Shown here: piece after piece, positions 16,688 to 24,967 of the stretch
Layout: every line of letters begins with the position of its first letter
Position numbering within the stretch: position 1 is the first letter of the stretch
Assembly: GCF_018141525.1 (NCBI RefSeq)
Contig: NZ_CP064655.1
Coordinates: 930,001-994,000, forward strand
Length of the DNA: 64,000 nt
Source of the DNA: Miltoncostaea marina
Lineage (GTDB): Bacteria; Actinomycetota; Thermoleophilia; Miltoncostaeales; Miltoncostaeaceae
Direction of reading: 5' to 3'
Notes under the pieces: model-generated
Told to the model about the DNA's origin: nothing
The model's database searches: none
What the model saw: only the letters and a program-made list of their open reading frames with translations
Made by a program: the position numbers and the translations under genes

Positions 16688-16719
16688 CGGTGCCTTTCGG
16701 GGTCCGGGGAGCGGTGTCT

Positions 16720-16755
16720 GCGTACGCCTGTACGCTCTGCTTACGGCCGTACGCT
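16720..16755. promoter_or_regulatory. Candidate TetR operators in the divergent promoter
   Basis: GCGTAC (16720-16725) and GTACGC (16730-16735) form an inverted repeat with a 4-nt centre. A second palindrome TACGGCCGTA (16742-16751) follows, and GTACGCT occurs again at 16749-16755. The cluster lies between the two divergent start codons, where the adjacent TetR protein would be expected to bind. Confidence 0.6.
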
Positions 16756-16816
16756 ACGAGCCGCGAGACGCCGGGTCAACCGACCCGGCCGCCACGTGCC
16801 AGAGGAGGGGAGCACC

Positions 16817-17629
16817 GTGCCCGAGCGCTTCGAGGACATCCGCTACGAGGTGGGCGGCGGCCGCGCCACGATCACCATCGACCGGCCCGACCGGCTCAAC
16901 GCCTTCCGGGTCCAGACGATCCGCGAGCTGTGCGAGGCCTTCGAGGCGGCGGCCGACGACGAGGCGGTCGGCGTGATCGTGTTCACCGGCGCCGGCGAGC
17001 GGGCCTTCTGCGTGGGCGGCGACGTGCGCGAGCCGACCGCCACGATGGCCGAGAAGCGCGGCCTGCACCACCTCCACGACCGGCTGGCGCTGGCCATCCG
17101 CAACAACGGCAAGCCGATCATCGCCCGGGTGCGCGGCTACTGCATCGGCGGCGGCAACGAGCTCAACGTGATGTGCGACCTGACGATCGCCGGCGAGTCG
17201 GCCCGCTTCGGCCAGGCCGGCCCGAAGATCGGCTCGGCGCCGCTGTGGTGGGGCTGCCAGCTGATGCCCGCGCTGGTGGGCGAGAAGAAGGCGCGCGAGA
17301 TCCTCTTCCTCACCCGCCAGTACTCGGCCGAGGAGGCCCTCGCCATGGGCCTGGTCAACGCGGTGGTGCCCGACGAGGAGCTCGACGCCGAGGTCGACCG
17401 CTGGTGCGAAGGGATCCTGCGCCGCTCGCCGCAGGGCCTGCGCCTGGCCAAGATCGCGCTGAACGCGGCCACCGACCAGCTCGCCTCCGGCATCCAGCAC
17501 GGCCTGGAGCTGGTGGCCCTCAACCACGTGTACGGCCCGGAGCCGGCGGAGGGGATCGCCTCCTTCCAGGAGAAGCGCCCCGCCGACTGGCGCAGGTTCC
17601 GCGAGGGCCAGGGCCCCGAGCCGGCCTAG
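16817..17629 (+). CDS. Crotonase-family CoA hydratase/hydrolase (BadI/MenB-like)
   Basis: A 270-aa enoyl-CoA hydratase superfamily enzyme. The oxyanion-hole segments are RAFCVGGDV (near residue 60) and RVRGYCIGGGNELNVMCDLTIAGE (about 98-121). The IARVRGYCIGGGN and FGQAGPKIGS stretches, and VGEKKAREILFL after them, resemble 2-ketocyclohexanecarboxyl-CoA hydrolase BadI and MenB more than fatty-acid hydratases. The usual hydratase Glu pair is not obvious. This suggests alicyclic ring opening, but that is inference. GTG start after GAGGAGGGGAG. Divergent from the nitroreductase-like gene and probably under the same TetR regulator. Confidence 0.82.
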   Translation: MPERFEDIRYEVGGGRATITIDRPDRLNAFRVQTIRELCEAFEAAADDEAVGVIVFTGAGERAFCVGGDVREPTATMAEKRGLHHLHDRLALAIRNNGKPIIARVRGYCIGGGNELNVMCDLTIAGESARFGQAGPKIGSAPLWWGCQLMPALVGEKKAREILFLTRQYSAEEALAMGLVNAVVPDEELDAEVDRWCEGILRRSPQGLRLAKIALNAATDQLASGIQHGLELVALNHVYGPEPAEGIASFQEKRPADWRRFREGQGPEPA

Positions 17630-17657
17630 CGTCCCCGGCCGCGGCCGGCCCGCGCCC

Positions 17658-19745
17658 TCATCGGCGCGCCGGCCGCGGCAGGCGGCGCTCCAGCCACCGC
17701 GAGACGGTGGCCATGTACGTGGCCGTGACGTGCGTCGTGTTGCGGTAGACGAGCACGTTGCCGATGACCGCGGGGCAGCGGCTGCCCGGGCAGAGGACCG
17801 GCGTGAGGTCGACGGACCGCGCTCCGGCCCGCCGCGCCGCGCGCAGGTTGACGGCCGGGTGGTCGTAGGCCGCGCGCCGCGGGAACGAGCAGTCGCGCAG
17901 CGACCGCAGCGAGCGCGACACGCAGGCGCGGGCGTCGATCGGCGGGTGCGGCACGCCGCCGATCACGGCCACCCGGGCGCCCGTGGCCCGCAGGCGGCGC
18001 AGCGTCGCCGCGAGGCCGCGCTCGAGCGCGGCGGCGCCCTCGCGCGCCTCCAGGCGGCGGCCGTCGCGCACCACGACGTGCGTGTCGAGGTTGCCCGCCA
18101 CGACCAGCGCGGGGCGCTCGCGCGCGACCCGCCGCAGGGCGTGGTCGCGCCAGCGCTCGCACTCGGTGAACCGGCGCTTCGCGCGCGCGTGCCAGGTGGC
18201 CGCGGCGGCGGGCGTGCACCCGGCCTTCGTCAGCACCACGAGCCGCCACCCACGCCGGCGGGCGATCGGCTCGAGCGCGGGGAACGCCTGCATCGCGTGG
18301 GAGTCGCCGAACAGCACCACGGTGGTCCGCGACAGCGGGTCGCCGTAGACGCAGGCCGGCGAGCGCGTGGCGCTGCGCCGCACCAGGCAGCCGTCGGCGT
18401 CGGCGCGGCCGCGGTCGCGGACCGCCGACCGCGGCGCGGGTCGGATCGCCCGGGCCGAGGCCTGCAGGCCCGTGTCGCGCTCGAGCGCGCGCGCGCCGAC
18501 CGCCTCGGCGGCGGTCGCGACGGGCACGCTGGGCACGCTCGTCCACGAGGCGAGGCCGACGAGCGCGACCACCGCGGTGCAGGCGACGCCCAGGCGCAGG
18601 GTGAGGCCCGGCGAGGCGGCCAGGCGGCGCGAGCGCCGGAACGGCTCCTCGACCGCGCGGTGGGCGATCCAGGCGGGCACGACCGACGCCGCCACGACCG
18701 CGACCCGCGCCGGCACGGACAGGTCGCCCCATGCGATCGACGCGAACACCAGCAGGGGCCAGTGCCACAGGTACCAGGAGTACGAGATCCGGCCGACCCA
18801 GCGGTTGGGGGCGGCCGCCAGCAGTCGCGCCGGGAGCGTGCGGGCGTGGGCCAGCCCCGCGGCGATGATCGCCGCCGATGCGAGGGCTGGCACGAGCGCC
18901 GCCGCGCCGGGGAACCGGGTGGCGTCGCTGTAGGTGACCGCCGCCCACGCGAGCGCCGCCGCGCTCGCGACCACGACCAGCGACGCGGCCCGGGCGGGGA
19001 TGCGCGCCGCCCGCGCCGGGATGACGGCGATCAGCGCGCCCACGGCGAACTCCCAGCCGCGCGCGAGGGTCGAGAAGTAGGCGGCGGAGGGCTGCTCGGC
19101 CGTGTGGCGGATCGAGTACGCCAGCAGCGCGGCGCCGACCAGCACCACGAGCGCGGCCACCGCGGGCAGCGGGTCGCGGCCGCGGCGCGCGCGCCACAGG
19201 GCGGCCCCGAGCAGCAACACGGGCCACACCACGTAGAACTGCTCCTCGACCGACAGCGACCAGAAGTGCTGCACCGGGCTCGCCGCGAGGTCGGCGGCGA
19301 AGTAGTCGAGCTGCTGCTCCGCGAAGCGCCAGTTGACGACGTAGAGGTTCGCCGCGAGCACGTCCCCGGCCGTCGCCTCCCGGTCGACGGGCGTCATCAG
19401 CGCGGCGGCGGCGACCGCCGTGGCGGCCAGCACGACGACGACCGACGGCAGCAGGCGGCGGATGCGCCGGGCGTAGAACCGTCGCAGCGACACGGTCCCG
19501 GTCGAGCGCAGCTCGCGCAGGACGAGGGCCGTGATCAGGAAGCCGGAGATCACGAAGAAGACGTCCAGGCCCACGTAGCCGCCGGGCAGGGCCGGGACGC
19601 CGGCGTGGTAGAGGAGCACCAGGGCCGTGGCGACGCCGCGCAGGCCCTCGACGTCCGCGCGGAACGCCAGGCGTGGAGCGTCGCCGTGGCCGCCCGGCAC
19701 GGCGGCCCGGCCCCCGGCCGCTCGCCTGCGGAGCCGGGTCAGCAC
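17658..19745 (-). CDS. OafA/YrhL-type acyltransferase with SGNH domain
   Basis: An integral-membrane O-acyltransferase that modifies surface polysaccharide. The N-terminal acyltransferase_3 domain (about residues 25-370) has the FRADVEGLRGVATALVLLYHAG opening, VGLDVFFVISGFLIT, and FWSLSVEEQFYVVWP, with about 10 membrane helices. The C-terminal SGNH hydrolase domain (about 445-690) shows VVLFGDSHAMQ and a late THVTATY block. I choose the GTG at 19745, not 19805, because TAGCCT lies 7 nt before it, matching the leaderless pattern used by other genes here; 695 aa. It converges with the crotonase and is divergent from the second cheY. Confidence 0.85.
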   Translation of the reverse strand: MLTRLRRRAAGGRAAVPGGHGDAPRLAFRADVEGLRGVATALVLLYHAGVPALPGGYVGLDVFFVISGFLITALVLRELRSTGTVSLRRFYARRIRRLLPSVVVVLAATAVAAAALMTPVDREATAGDVLAANLYVVNWRFAEQQLDYFAADLAASPVQHFWSLSVEEQFYVVWPVLLLGAALWRARRGRDPLPAVAALVVLVGAALLAYSIRHTAEQPSAAYFSTLARGWEFAVGALIAVIPARAARIPARAASLVVVASAAALAWAAVTYSDATRFPGAAALVPALASAAIIAAGLAHARTLPARLLAAAPNRWVGRISYSWYLWHWPLLVFASIAWGDLSVPARVAVVAASVVPAWIAHRAVEEPFRRSRRLAASPGLTLRLGVACTAVVALVGLASWTSVPSVPVATAAEAVGARALERDTGLQASARAIRPAPRSAVRDRGRADADGCLVRRSATRSPACVYGDPLSRTTVVLFGDSHAMQAFPALEPIARRRGWRLVVLTKAGCTPAAAATWHARAKRRFTECERWRDHALRRVARERPALVVAGNLDTHVVVRDGRRLEAREGAAALERGLAATLRRLRATGARVAVIGGVPHPPIDARACVSRSLRSLRDCSFPRRAAYDHPAVNLRAARRAGARSVDLTPVLCPGSRCPAVIGNVLVYRNTTHVTATYMATVSRWLERRLPRPARR

Positions 19746-19752
19746 GCCGGCG

Positions 19753-19758
19753 AGGCTA
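19753..19758 (-). promoter_or_regulatory. Leaderless -10 element of the acyltransferase
   Basis: TAGCCT on the minus strand, 7 nt before the GTG at 19745. It supports that start over the longer frame. Confidence 0.55.
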
Positions 19759-19811
19759 CCGGCGCCCCCCGTGGGCGGCCATCCGGCCGGGTCCGCCGCC
19801 GCCACGGCGGG

Positions 19812-19838
19812 TCAAGTCGCGCGTCGCCGCTCCCGATA
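19812..19838 (+). promoter_or_regulatory. Sigma-28-type promoter of cheY-cheB-cheR
   Basis: TCAA (19812-19815), 17 nt, CCGATA (19833-19838). The spacer is one base longer than in the three other copies. The cheY ATG is 41 nt downstream of the -10. Confidence 0.75.
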
Positions 19839-19879
19839 CCCCCGGTGGAACGCACCACCCGGACGAGGGGCCCGAGCAC

Positions 19880-20239
19880 ATGCCGAGCGTGTTGATCGCA
19901 GACGACGCCGCCTTCATGCGGATGATGATCAAGAACATCCTCAGCGAGGCCGGCTACGAGATCGTCGGCGAGGCCGAGAACGGCCAGGACGCGGTCGCCA
20001 GGTACCGCGAGCTCAAGCCCGACCTGACCACGATGGACATCACGATGCCCGAGATGGACGGCATCGCCGCCCTGCGGGCGATCCGCGGCGATGACCCCGC
20101 CGCCCGGGTGGTCATGTGCTCGGCGATGGGCCAGCAGTCGATGGTGATCGAGTCGATCCAGGCCGGCGCGCGGGACTTCATCGTGAAGCCCTTCCAGCCC
20201 GACCGGGTGCTCGAGGCCATCCAGAAGGCGCTGGCGTAG
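19880..20239 (+). CDS. cheY: Chemotaxis response regulator CheY (copy 2)
   Basis: Protein identical over all 119 aa to the copy at 11345, with the same Asp8-Asp9, Asp53, Ser81 and Lys103. The two genes differ at only 5 of 360 positions, all silent third bases, clustered at the two ends and at one internal Asp codon. This copy heads a che unit: cheB starts 23 nt later. Its own sigma-28-like promoter is a diverged version of that of copy 1. Confidence 0.96.
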   Translation: MPSVLIADDAAFMRMMIKNILSEAGYEIVGEAENGQDAVARYRELKPDLTTMDITMPEMDGIAALRAIRGDDPAARVVMCSAMGQQSMVIESIQAGARDFIVKPFQPDRVLEAIQKALA

Positions 20240-20262
20240 GCCGCCGGGCCGCGGAGGGAGCC

Positions 20263-21348
20263 GTGACCGCGCGCGCCGCCCGGCCCCCCCGGGTCCTCGT
20301 CTGCGACGACTCGCCGCTGCTGCGGCGGGTGCTGACCGACCTGCTGACCGACGGCGGCCTGACCGTGGTCGGCGAGGCGCGCGACGGCATCGAGCTGATC
20401 GGGCAGGCGCAGGCGCTGGAGCCGGACGTCGTCACGCTCGACGTCGAGATGCCGCGCCGCGACGGGCTGGCCGGCCTTCGCGAGCTGATGAGGGTGCGCC
20501 CGACGCCGGTGATCATGGTGTCCACGCTCACCGGGCCGGGGAGCGCCGCGACGGTCGCCGCCCTGGCCGCCGGCGCGATCGACGCCGTCCAGAAGCCCGC
20601 GCTGCGCCTCGACCCGGCGCGCTGGGGCGCCGCCCGCGACGAGCTCGTCGCGAAGGTGCGCGCCGCGGCGGGCGCGCGGGTCGCCGCCCTCGCGCCGGCG
20701 CCGCGGCCGGCGGTGCCCGGCGCCCGCCTCGCGGCCCGCGCGGGCGCGGGCGGCCCGCTGGTGCTGATCGCCACCTCGACCGGCGGCCCCCGCGCGCTGC
20801 ACGCGGTGCTGCCCCAGCTGCCCTCGCCGCTCGGCGCGGGCGTGGTCGTGGTGCAGCACATGCCGCCCGGCTTCACCGGGCCGCTCGCGGACCGCCTCGA
20901 CGCCGAGTCGGCCCTCTCCGTGCGCGAGGCCGCCGACAGCGACGAGATCCGCCCCGACACCGCGCTCATCGCCCCCGCCGGCTGGCACCTCGCGGTGACC
21001 GCCCGGGGCCGGGTGCGCCGCTCGGCCGCGCCGCCCGTGGGCGCGCTGCGGCCCCGCGCCGACATCACCTTCGCCACCGCCGCCCGCCACCACGGCGCCG
21101 GCATCGTGGCCGTGGTGCTGACCGGCATGGGCGACGACGGCCTCGACGGCGTGCGCGCCGTCGCGCGCGCCGGCGGGCGGGTGATCGTGGAGCACGAGCG
21201 CACCTGCGTCGTCTGGGGCATGCCGCGCGCCGTCGAGCAGGCGGGCCTGGCCGACGCGGTGGTGCCGCTCGACGCGATCCCGCTGGCCATCGCCGAGGCC
21301 GTCTCGGCGGCGGCCCGGCCGCGCGCCCGCGCGGCGGTGTCCCGATGA
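20263..21348 (+). CDS. cheB: Chemoreceptor methylesterase/deamidase CheB
   Basis: An N-terminal receiver domain (Asp15-Asp16, phosphoacceptor Asp60 in TLDVEMPRRDG) is linked by an Ala/Pro-rich segment (about residues 145-165) to the methylesterase domain. The catalytic triad is visible as ATSTGGPRAL (Ser), QHMPPGFT (His) and LTGMGDDG (Asp). 361 aa. GTG start after GGAGGGAG. The stop overlaps the cheR ATG, so adaptation enzymes are translationally coupled. Confidence 0.96.
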   Translation: MTARAARPPRVLVCDDSPLLRRVLTDLLTDGGLTVVGEARDGIELIGQAQALEPDVVTLDVEMPRRDGLAGLRELMRVRPTPVIMVSTLTGPGSAATVAALAAGAIDAVQKPALRLDPARWGAARDELVAKVRAAAGARVAALAPAPRPAVPGARLAARAGAGGPLVLIATSTGGPRALHAVLPQLPSPLGAGVVVVQHMPPGFTGPLADRLDAESALSVREAADSDEIRPDTALIAPAGWHLAVTARGRVRRSAAPPVGALRPRADITFATAARHHGAGIVAVVLTGMGDDGLDGVRAVARAGGRVIVEHERTCVVWGMPRAVEQAGLADAVVPLDAIPLAIAEAVSAAARPRARAAVSR

Positions 21349-22157
21349 GGCGCGCCGAGGCCCCGCCGGCCGACGACTACGTGCGCTTCTGCGGCGGCGT
21401 CCGGTCGCTGTGCCGGGTCGACCTCGAGCAGTACCGCAGGGGCCAGATGGAGCGGCGCCTGCGCGCGTTCGCGGGCCGCGCCGGCCACTCCGACCTCGAC
21501 GGCTACCTCGACCAGCTGCGGCGCGACGTGCGCGCCCGCGCGGCGTTCCTGGAGCACATGACGATCAACGTCTCCGAGCTGTTCCGCAACCCGGAGCGCT
21601 TCGACGAGCTGGAGCGCGTGCACCTGCCCCGGCTGGTGGCCGAGGCCGGCGGCCGGGGCCTCCGCGTCTGGAGCGCTGGGTGCTCCTACGGCGCCGAGGC
21701 GTACTCGCTCGCCGTGCTGCTGCGCGAGGCCGCGCCCTCGGCGCGCCACGAGATCGTCGGCACCGACATCGACGAGGCGGTGCTCGCCCGCGCCCGCGAG
21801 GGCCGCTTCGGGGCGGCCGACATGCGCGCCGTCACCCCGGCGCGGCGCGCTCGGTGGTTCGCCGACGAGCCCGGCGGCGGGGCCCGCGCCGCGGCCGCCC
21901 TGCGCGGCATGGCGCGCTTCTCGCGCCTCGACCTGCTCGCCGACCCGTTCCCCCGGCGGCAGGACCTGATCGTGTGCCGCAACGTCGTCATCTACTTCAC
22001 CGACGACGCGAAGGCGCGCCTCTACGAGCGGCTGTTCGACGCCCTGCGGCCGGGGGGCGTGCTGTTCGTCGGCGCCACCGAGCGCATCGCCGAGCCCGAG
22101 GCCGCCGAGTGGGAGAAGGACGGCATGTTCTTCTACCGCCGCCCCGCCGGGCGCTAG
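21345..22157 (+). CDS. cheR: Chemoreceptor methyltransferase CheR
   Basis: SAM-dependent glutamate methyltransferase of 270 aa. The N-terminal helical domain is followed by TINVSELFRNPERF (near residue 68-80), the SAM-binding SAGCSYGAEAYSLAVLL, and the later CRNVVIYF motif. The stop TAG interlocks with the stop of the convergent minus-strand gene in the shared tetranucleotide CTAG (22154-22157). Confidence 0.95.
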   Translation: MRRAEAPPADDYVRFCGGVRSLCRVDLEQYRRGQMERRLRAFAGRAGHSDLDGYLDQLRRDVRARAAFLEHMTINVSELFRNPERFDELERVHLPRLVAEAGGRGLRVWSAGCSYGAEAYSLAVLLREAAPSARHEIVGTDIDEAVLARAREGRFGAADMRAVTPARRARWFADEPGGGARAAAALRGMARFSRLDLLADPFPRRQDLIVCRNVVIYFTDDAKARLYERLFDALRPGGVLFVGATERIAEPEAAEWEKDGMFFYRRPAGR

Positions 22158-22738
22158 CCGGCGACCGCCTCCAGCGGGCGCGACCCGGCGCGCCGCAGGC
22201 TGCGGTGCGCCCACCAGAGGGCGACGCCGATCGTCTCCGCGAGCTCCTGCACGAGGAACAGCCGGGTCGACTGCAGCACCTGCACGTCGAGCGCGCCCAC
22301 CTGCACGTTGACCGTGGCGGTGAGCGACAGCTCGCCGACGGCCGGGAGGTCCTTGCCGACGCCCTGGCCGGGCAGCAGGCCGCCGCGCCGCAGGGTGACC
22401 GTGCCGATGCCGCTGCTCGCGCCGAGGGCCGCGTCGACCGCCACGACGAGCGGCCGGTCGCGACGGCCGAGCACCGGGCGCACCCGCTCGGCCAGGTTCA
22501 GCGCGTGGAGGGGCTCGGCCAGCGTGCCGACGACCGCGTCGGCCGGGAACCCGAGCCGCAGCAGGCGCTGCCCCACGAGCGGGCCCAGGGCGTCGCCGGT
22601 GGAGCGGTCGGTGCCGATGCAGGCGACCACGACCGGCCTGCGGGCGGCACCCAGGGCGTCCAGCTCGCGCTCGACGGCGAGCGACAGGGTCGCCACCGCG
22701 GCCGGGTCGTCGTGGCGCACCTCGCAGCATGAACCCAC
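22154..22738 (-). CDS. YyaC/DUF1256-family protease-like protein
   Basis: A 194-aa protein of the YyaC family (DUF1256), related in fold to the spore germination protease GPR and known mainly from endospore formers. The family pattern is clear: VVVACIGTDRSTGDALGPLVG (about residues 39-59), GTLAEPLHALNLAERV, the IVAVDAALG-type stretch here as LVVAVDAALGASSGIGTV, LLPGQGVGKDLPAVGELSLTATVNV, and LQSTRLFLVQELAE. The start is the GTG at 22738 after a GGGGGG run, or the GTG at 22720. It sits alone on the minus strand inside the chemotaxis block. Substrate and role are unknown; a spore-specific role should not be assumed. Confidence 0.82.
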   Translation of the reverse strand: MGSCCEVRHDDPAAVATLSLAVERELDALGAARRPVVVACIGTDRSTGDALGPLVGQRLLRLGFPADAVVGTLAEPLHALNLAERVRPVLGRRDRPLVVAVDAALGASSGIGTVTLRRGGLLPGQGVGKDLPAVGELSLTATVNVQVGALDVQVLQSTRLFLVQELAETIGVALWWAHRSLRRAGSRPLEAVAG

Positions 22739-22894
22739 CTCAAGCCCCCCTGTCGCAGGCCGATAACCGCATCGGGAGGACCATAGGGGCGACCGCGAGG
22801 GCGTCCCCCCACCCGTCCGGCCAGATGTCCGGGGCGGGTCGGTCAACCACGGCCCCCCCGATCGGTCCTGGATCTTGAGCGGAGGGCGCACGCG

Positions 22895-24967
22895 GTGGAC
22901 ACGTCCGAGTACCTTGGCCTGTTCCTCGACGAGAGTCGCGAGAGCCTGCAGGCCCTGAACGCCTCGCTGCTCGACCTGGAGCGGGACCCGGCCGGCCGCG
23001 GGCCGCTCACGGAGATCTTCCGGGTGGCCCACTCCCTCAAGGGCATGAGCGCGACGATGGGCTTCGAGGCCATGGCGCGCCTGACGCACCGCATGGAGGA
23101 GGAGCTGGCCGCCATGCGCGACGGCGGCGCGGCGGTCACGCCGGCCGTCACCGACGTGCTGCTCGCCTGCCTGGACCTGCTCGGGGAGATGGTCGACCGC
23201 ATCGAGGCGGGCGACCCCGAGGAGGTCGACGCGGCCCCGGTCATCGCGCGCCTGGACGCGGTCGCCGGCCCGCCGGCGCTCGCCGCCGCCGAGTCCGTCG
23301 CGGCCGTTGCCGAGGCCCCGCCCGTTGCCGGCGTGGCCTCCGCCGCCGACGAGGCGCTGAGCGACTTCGACCGCATGGTGGTCGCCGAGGCCCACGACCG
23401 CGGCCTCGACGTGCTGCGGGTGGAGGTGGCCTTCGACGAGGGCTGCCGGCTGCCCGGGGTGCGCGCCTTCATGATCGTCCAGCAGCTCGAGCGCTTCGGC
23501 GACCTCGTCACGAGCGAGCCGTCCGCCGAGGTCATCGAGAGCGAGGGGGCCGAGCGGGTCGCCTTCTGGCTCGCCGCCGCGGCGCCGGCCGCCGAGGTGC
23601 GCGCCGCCGTGCTCGGCGTGAGCGAGATCGCCACGTGCGAGGTGTCCGCGCTGGCGCGCGAGGCGCCCGGCGCGCAGGCCGCGCCCGCCCCGGCCGGGGC
23701 CAAGCCGGCCACCGGCGCGGCGCCGCCCGCACCGGGCGCGCCCGCCGCGGGCGGCGGGGCGAGGGAGGGGCGGGGCACGCGCAACGCGTCCACCGTGCGG
23801 GTCGGCACGGAGCGGATCGACGCGCTCATGAACCTCATGGGCGAGATGGTCATCCAGCGCACCCGCCTCGACGACCTCTCGCGCCGGCACGGCCTGCCCG
23901 ACCTGCGGGCGGCGGTGGAGGATCTGGGCCGGGTGACCGGCGACCTCCAGGCGCTGATCATGCAGGTGCGGATGATGCCGGTGGAGAGCGTCTTCATGCG
24001 CTTCCCGCGCATGGTGCGGGACCTGGCGAACACGCTCGGCAAGCGGGTCGACCTGCGCATCTCGGGCGAGGACACCGAGCTCGACCGGACGGTCATCGAC
24101 GGGCTCGGCGACCCGCTCGTGCACATGCTGCGCAACGCCGTCGACCACGGCCTGGAGTCGCCCGAGGAGCGGGCCGCCGCCGGCAAGGACCCGGTCGGGG
24201 TCGTGTCGCTGTCGGCCGCCTACGCCGGCAACTGCGTGATCATCGAGGTGCGCGACGACGGCCGCGGCATGGACCCCGCGGCGTTGCGCGCCTCCGTGGT
24301 GCGCAAGGGCCTGATGGACGAGGCCGCCGCGAACGCCCTCTCGGACGCCGAGGCGCTGGAGCTGGTCTTCCTGCCGGGCTTCTCGACCGCCTCGGTCACG
24401 ACCGACGTGTCGGGGCGCGGGGTGGGCATGGACGCGGTGCGAAGCGCCATCACCGCCCTGTCGGGCGAGGTGACGATCACGAGCGCCCCCGGCGAGGGCA
24501 GCGCCTTCACCATCCGCCTGCCCCTGACGCTGGCGATCATCCAGGCCCTGCTCGTGACCGCCGGCGCGGTCGCGCCGGACGCGCCCGCCCAGGTCTACGC
24601 GGTGCCGCTCGAGTCGATCGAGGAGACCGTCGTGGTGGGCCGCGACGACCCGAAGCCGGTCGGCGGCCGGCCCTGCCTGGTCCTGCGCGACACGATCGTG
24701 CCGCTCGTGCGGATGCGCGACCACCTGGGCGGCCACGCCGCCGGCGGGGCGGAGGAGGGCGAGCGGGTCGAGGTGGTCGTCGTGTCGGTCGGCGGGCGGC
24801 GGGTGGGCCTGGTCGTGGACGGCATGCTGGGCAAGCAGGACGTGGTCATCAAGCACCTCCCCGGCTACCTCGGGGACGTGCCGGGCGTCGCGGGCGCCAC
24901 GATCCTCGGCGACGGCGCCGTGGCCCTCATCGTGGACGTCCCCGGCCTGGCGGCGCTCGCCCCATGA
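22895..24967 (+). CDS. cheA: Chemotaxis histidine kinase CheA
   Basis: Full-length CheA of 690 aa. P1 Hpt domain with phospho-accepting His46 (VAHSLKGMS); a divergent P2-like domain at about 155-255; an Ala/Pro linker; P3 dimerisation helices from about 300 (TERIDALMNLMGEMVIQRTRL, two helices); P4 ATPase with the N-box LRNAVDHGLE, G1 VRDDGRGMDP, F-box and G2 SGRGVGMDAVR; and a P5 CheW-like domain from about 545. GTG start after GGAGGG. The stop overlaps the cheC ATG. No cheW is in the window. Confidence 0.96.
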   Translation: MDTSEYLGLFLDESRESLQALNASLLDLERDPAGRGPLTEIFRVAHSLKGMSATMGFEAMARLTHRMEEELAAMRDGGAAVTPAVTDVLLACLDLLGEMVDRIEAGDPEEVDAAPVIARLDAVAGPPALAAAESVAAVAEAPPVAGVASAADEALSDFDRMVVAEAHDRGLDVLRVEVAFDEGCRLPGVRAFMIVQQLERFGDLVTSEPSAEVIESEGAERVAFWLAAAAPAAEVRAAVLGVSEIATCEVSALAREAPGAQAAPAPAGAKPATGAAPPAPGAPAAGGGAREGRGTRNASTVRVGTERIDALMNLMGEMVIQRTRLDDLSRRHGLPDLRAAVEDLGRVTGDLQALIMQVRMMPVESVFMRFPRMVRDLANTLGKRVDLRISGEDTELDRTVIDGLGDPLVHMLRNAVDHGLESPEERAAAGKDPVGVVSLSAAYAGNCVIIEVRDDGRGMDPAALRASVVRKGLMDEAAANALSDAEALELVFLPGFSTASVTTDVSGRGVGMDAVRSAITALSGEVTITSAPGEGSAFTIRLPLTLAIIQALLVTAGAVAPDAPAQVYAVPLESIEETVVVGRDDPKPVGGRPCLVLRDTIVPLVRMRDHLGGHAAGGAEEGERVEVVVVSVGGRRVGLVVDGMLGKQDVVIKHLPGYLGDVPGVAGATILGDGAVALIVDVPGLAALAP

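Noticed and set aside
22843-22863. TCAA...CCGATC upstream of cheA as a fifth sigma-28-type promoter
   Set aside because: The spacer is only 11 nt against 16-17 in the four good copies, and the last base of the -10 differs.
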